Below are positions 5,722 to 8,034 of a stretch of 8,034 nucleotides of DNA, piece by piece. This stretch comes from Pyrobaculum sp. (lineage in GTDB: Archaea; Thermoproteota; Thermoprotei; Thermoproteales; Thermoproteaceae): assembly GCA_009903905.1 (NCBI GenBank), contig WYEI01000291.1, positions 1-8,034 of the forward strand, given 5' to 3'. Positions within the stretch are counted from its first letter, which is position 1; each line of letters opens with the position of its first letter. Both the position numbers and the translations under genes were made by a program. The notes under the pieces are model-generated. The model was not told where the DNA came from. It saw nothing but the letters and a program-made list of their open reading frames with translations, and made no database searches.

Positions 5722-5987
5722 AGGGCGACCTCCAAGACTTGTCCCACCTCAACGTCGCCTAGGTACAGCCTCCCGTTTTTCACGGTCTTCTTCACGCCGC
5801 CGACCTCCTCCCGGGGGAGGAAGAGTCTTATCTGCGAGTCGCCTTTTTCCCACTTGGCCGCGGTTTCTGCGGCCCCGTCTTTGACGCGGGCCGCGTTGCC
5901 GTGTTCGTCCACGGCCACAGCCACGACGCCGAAGTCCGCCGCGACAATTTTCTTGCCGTATGCCCGCAGAACCACGATCTTAACCAC
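5718..5987 (-). CDS. Small protein of unknown function preceding SplB
   Basis: The 89-residue product is mostly predicted beta: MVKIVVLRAYGKKIVAADFG, VVAVAVDEHG (21-30), then an alanine-rich segment KDGAAETAAKWEKGD (36-50), SQIRLFLPREE (51-61), and KNGRLYLGDVEVGQVLEVAL (70-89). It has no cysteines, membrane segment or known motif. GTG 5987 is supported by a TATA box 23.5 bases upstream. Its stop overlaps the SplB start by four bases (GTGA), so the two are almost certainly made together. A structural or substrate-handling partner for the radical SAM enzyme is possible but unproven. Confidence 0.7.
   Translation of the reverse strand: MVKIVVLRAYGKKIVAADFGVVAVAVDEHGNAARVKDGAAETAAKWEKGDSQIRLFLPREEVGGVKKTVKNGRLYLGDVEVGQVLEVAL
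5727..5733 (-). promoter_or_regulatory. Shine-Dalgarno site of the SplB-like gene
   Basis: GGAGGTC on the minus strand lies five bases before the GTG at 5721. It decides that start and contrasts with the leaderless genes around it, as expected for the second gene of an operon. Confidence 0.65.
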
Positions 5988-6006
5988 GTATATGCGGGGG
6001 TCTCGG

Positions 6007-6014
6007 CTTAAAAA
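6007..6014 (-). promoter_or_regulatory. TATA box of the 89-residue protein/SplB operon
   Basis: TTTTTAAG on the minus strand is centred 23.5 bases before GTG 5987, with purine-rich GGTGAAGA just upstream as a possible BRE. It faces away from the VKOR promoter at 6176-6183. The 161 bases between the two boxes hold no gene that I can see. Confidence 0.6.
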
Positions 6015-6175
6015 TCTTCACCGCCCAGCCGCCGCTGGTTTCTGACTTGTTGTGACGAGGTCTACGAAGTAGCCTAGGCGGTGGAAACATCTGCTCTCGC
6101 CGGGGGGTCTGGAGGGGAGGTTTTCGGGGGCGGACTGGGGCGGGAGGGTGTGCATCTTTCGCACCTTAGGGAGAG

Positions 6176-6183
6176 TTATTAAG
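6176..6183 (+). promoter_or_regulatory. TATA box of the VKOR-family gene
   Basis: TTATTAAG, preceded by purine-rich AGGGAGAG as BRE, is centred 23.5 bases before GTG 6203. It excludes the longer frame starting at 6196, which reads antisense through the reductase. Confidence 0.6.
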
Positions 6184-6202
6184 GCGGGTTGATGTGTGAG
6201 TT

Positions 6203-6673
6203 GTGAACGTGTGGCTTCCTCTGCTGGTGGCGTTTTCGTTGGGTGGGGTTGCGGCGTCTCTCGTGGTGGTGTATCTCTTCTATGTGTTGGGCACGTTGCC
6301 GCCTGGTTGCTACGCGGATCTCGAGGTTCTGCCCGGCGTCACGATGGACTGCGTAAGGGTGCTGACCAGCGAATACGCCTACGTGCCGGTTCCCGTGCTC
6401 GGCCGGGTGCCGCTGGACGTGGCGGCGGCTGTGTGGTTCGTGGTGAACATCGGGGCGGCTCTGTGGCTTTACAAGACGCTGTCGCGGGGGGCGGCCCGTT
6501 TCGTCTTCTGGTGGCGCCTCCTGGGCCTCGCCATCTTGCCGTATCTCCTCTATCTGGAATTCGCCGTGTTGAAGGCGGTCTGCATCTACTGCACCGTCAT
6601 GCATGTCTTCATCTTGGCGGATTTCGTCGTGATTTCTATCTTCCTCCGGAAGATGGCGCCGCTGATAAGGTAG
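6203..6673 (+). CDS. VKOR-family disulfide-bond-forming membrane protein
   Basis: This 156-residue four-helix membrane protein belongs to the vitamin K epoxide reductase family. Membrane segments lie at about 5-29, 71-91, 102-122 and 129-148. The active-site pair C127-IY-C130 sits at the start of the fourth helix, and the two shuttle cysteines C36 and C50 lie in the loop after helix 1. They are followed by VLTSEYAYVPVPVLG (53-67), which matches the conserved Ser-Tyr-Ala then small-residue/Pro pattern of the family. Prokaryotic members re-oxidise a thioredoxin-like partner and pass electrons to quinone, as DsbB does. No fused thioredoxin domain is present, so a separate partner is expected. 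Pyrobaculum proteins are known to be disulfide-rich, which fits. The gene is monocistronic and leaderless; its last 38 bases overlap the convergent reductase gene. Confidence 0.85.
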   Translation: MNVWLPLLVAFSLGGVAASLVVVYLFYVLGTLPPGCYADLEVLPGVTMDCVRVLTSEYAYVPVPVLGRVPLDVAAAVWFVVNIGAALWLYKTLSRGAARFVFWWRLLGLAILPYLLYLEFAVLKAVCIYCTVMHVFILADFVVISIFLRKMAPLIR

Positions 6674-7568
6674 CGCCGTGGCGGCGCCAGAGCTCCTCCA
6701 GCCTCTCCAGGTGGTCCCGGGGCAGGGGCCTGCCGTCTGAGGCGGCGGCGTATTCCTCAAGCTCCTCCGGCGCCGTGGCGGTGACCACCACGCTGGCCAC
6801 GGGGAAGGAGAGCACGTACTTGACGGCGTATTGCGCCAGCGTGAGGCCCAGCTCCCTGGCCAGCGGCGCCACCTCCCTCTCCACGACGGCCCTAGCCTTC
6901 AGCATCCACTCCCTAGGCCGCAGGGAGCGGTGGTCTGTGGGGTTTGGGTCGAACCTATCGGTGAGCACGCCAGTGGCGTCGGGCACCCTGACCAGTAACC
7001 CGCTTCCGCCGCGTCTGATGAACTCCCTGCCGGGGTCCTGCTCCAGTATGTTAAAGACAAACATCATTACGTCTAGCCCGGCCTCCAAGGCGGCGAGGCC
7101 CTCCTCCAGGACATAGGTCTCGGGCCCCAGGGCGGCGCCGACGCACCTCGCCAGCGTCCCCCTCTGCGCCTTGAGCCAAGGCGCGGTTTTCCTCACGGCG
7201 TCGGCCGGGGGGTTGTGGATCATGAGTATGTCCGGCCGCCTGCCGAGCCGCTCCGCAGACTTGGCCGCGGCCCAGCCTAAGTAGTCGGGGTCGAAGCGCC
7301 TAGTCGGCTTCTCGAAGTGGTAGAAGTCGTAGCCCACCTTGGTGGATATCACCACGTCGTGTCCCCTCAGCCACCGGCCGAGGAGCTCTTCGCTCCTCCC
7401 CCTGCCGTATACATCCGCAGTGTCGAAGAGGTTTATGCCCAGGTCCAGGGCCTTGTTGACCAGCCTCCGCGCCTCCTCGTCGCTCAGCCTATAAAGCTCG
7501 CTCCCCACCACCCAACCTCCTAGGCCGATCTCAGACACCTCAAGCCCGCAGAGGGTCCTCCGGCGCAT
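6636..7568 (-). CDS. Aldo/keto reductase
   Basis: This 310-residue cytosolic NAD(P)H-dependent oxidoreductase has the (beta/alpha)8-barrel pattern of the AKR family. The catalytic tetrad is visible: D49 and Y54 in FDTADVYGRGRSEELLGRWL (48-67), K77 in VISTKVGYD, and H118 in DILMIHNP. The N-terminal LEVSEIGLGGW and the later FNILEQDPGREFI..VRVPDATGVLTDRFDPN are typical of the subgroup close to the Tas/YghZ-like archaeal and cyanobacterial reductases. The usual cofactor-binding IPG near the C-terminus is replaced by VVVTATAPEELEEYAAASDGRPLP, so the cofactor phosphate-binding turn may differ. The substrate is unknown. The ATG at 7568 is 24 bases from a TATA box. The last 12 codons are antisense to the VKOR gene. 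Confidence 0.88.
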   Translation of the reverse strand: MRRRTLCGLEVSEIGLGGWVVGSELYRLSDEEARRLVNKALDLGINLFDTADVYGRGRSEELLGRWLRGHDVVISTKVGYDFYHFEKPTRRFDPDYLGWAAAKSAERLGRRPDILMIHNPPADAVRKTAPWLKAQRGTLARCVGAALGPETYVLEEGLAALEAGLDVMMFVFNILEQDPGREFIRRGGSGLLVRVPDATGVLTDRFDPNPTDHRSLRPREWMLKARAVVEREVAPLARELGLTLAQYAVKYVLSFPVASVVVTATAPEELEEYAAASDGRPLPRDHLERLEELWRRHGATLSAAPSSGGR

Positions 7569-7587
7569 GTATCCCCCGCGAACGGCA

Positions 7588-7595
7588 GATTTAAA
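7588..7595 (-). promoter_or_regulatory. TATA box of the aldo/keto reductase
   Basis: TTTAAATC on the minus strand is centred 23.5 bases before ATG 7568. It sits over the stop codon of the upstream phosphoesterase (TAA at 7593-7591) and is flanked by GCAG/CTGC arms. Confidence 0.6.
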
Positions 7596-8034
7596 CTGCG
7601 ATTACCATCTCCCTCCTGCAGTAAATCCTCGGGAACATCTCGCCGAGGCCCCTCGTCACGTACATGACGGCCTCCCCCCTCCGGTAGAGGCCCCAGGTGT
7701 AGCCGAAGTAGCTGATGGTGTAGACAGGCACGTTAAGCGGCACACAAATTTGGCCGCCATGCGTGTGGCCTGCGAGGTAGACCCCCTGCCGCGCCGCTTG
7801 GAAGGCGTCCGGCGAGTGGACGAGGACGACGTCTGCGTCGGCCGCGGCGGGGTAGCTCCGCGGGTCATCCCGCCAGTCCAGCCCGTGGATCCTCAGGCCG
7901 CCTAGCTGAACCCAGTCGTCCGCCAGCACATGGACGCCCGCGTCTTCAAGCGCCTTGACCCCCTGCCTCAGGGGGAACTTCCTCCTGCTCCAGTGCTCGT
8001 GGTTGCCTAAGACAGCCACCTTGGGCCCGGGGAG
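7591..8034 (-). CDS. YkuE-like metallophosphoesterase, N-terminus outside window
   Basis: The last 147 residues of a calcineurin-like metallophosphoesterase (COG1408 YkuE/YaeI type) are present, in frame from the window edge. Metal-binding motifs are GNHEH (10-14 of the visible part), the histidine of VLVHSPDAF (H73), and GHTHGGQ (89-95). The C-terminal YVTRGLGEMFPRIYCRREMVI (125-145) is the family's usual ending. The first D-x-H and GD motifs must lie beyond 8034. Related enzymes cleave phosphoester or pyrophosphate bonds, often of membrane lipids; the substrate here is unknown. No membrane anchor can be judged because the N-terminus is missing. Its stop codon lies within the reductase promoter, so transcription of this gene may pass through it. 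Confidence 0.85.
   Translation of the reverse strand, partial: LPGPKVAVLGNHEHWSRRKFPLRQGVKALEDAGVHVLADDWVQLGGLRIHGLDWRDDPRSYPAAADADVVLVHSPDAFQAARQGVYLAGHTHGGQICVPLNVPVYTISYFGYTWGLYRRGEAVMYVTRGLGEMFPRIYCRREMVIAV

Noticed and set aside
6045..6115. Possible box C/D guide RNA (GTGACGA-like box)
   Set aside because: No D or D' box CTGA lies at the required distance, and no C' box matches. Similar weak hits near 4070 and 4190 also fail.
6196..7116. Long plus-strand frame of 306 codons
   Set aside because: It runs through the VKOR gene in another frame and then antisense to the aldo/keto reductase. Both of those have complete motifs, and this frame has none.
1..8034. CRISPR array, insertion sequence with terminal repeats, or integrase
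   Set aside because: No regularly spaced repeats, no transposase or recombinase motifs, and no long terminal inverted repeats were seen.

Overview
The window looks like a chromosomal segment of a hyperthermophilic crenarchaeon of the Thermoproteales, most likely Pyrobaculum or a close relative. It is G+C-rich and densely packed. GTG starts are common, and TATA-like boxes sit a nearly fixed 23-25 bases before start codons, which implies leaderless mRNAs. The few clear Shine-Dalgarno sites lie only before operon-internal genes. A PaREP1/PaREP8-like protein, a family described from Pyrobaculum aerophilum, points the same way. The assignment is from gene content and style, not from a database match.

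Left part (1-2760, all on the minus strand): an accessory cluster. Transcribed right to left, it holds a PaREP-type helical protein (2180-2731), a decayed P-loop ATPase (1221-2067), an intact 336-residue ATPase of the same family (50-1060), and the first 17 codons of a third family member (1-53) that overlaps the intact gene by ATGA. This is a tandem family of archaeal AAA/STAND-like NTPases, one member of which is clearly dying.

Middle (2760-4362): a 400-base G/T-rich non-coding stretch with a perfect 15-base palindrome, then a plus-strand gene for a polytopic membrane protein resembling archaeal nucleoside-recognition (Gate) proteins (3184-4050). A 312-base gap follows, containing a striking 28-base dyad centred on TTTTAAAA.

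A minus-strand set (4363-5987) holds an 89-residue protein of unknown function, translationally coupled to a SplB-family radical SAM protein, followed by two small unknown ORFs. These two are either separate leaderless genes or one gene split by a frame change at a T-run.

Right part (6176-8034): a plus-strand VKOR-family disulfide-forming membrane protein converges on, and overlaps, an aldo/keto reductase on the minus strand. Upstream of the reductase is a truncated YkuE-like metallophosphoesterase whose stop codon lies inside the reductase's TATA box.

The most interesting items are the ATPase/PaREP cluster, the T-run junction at 4695-4701, and the dyad at 4277-4304. None amounts to a proven new system.
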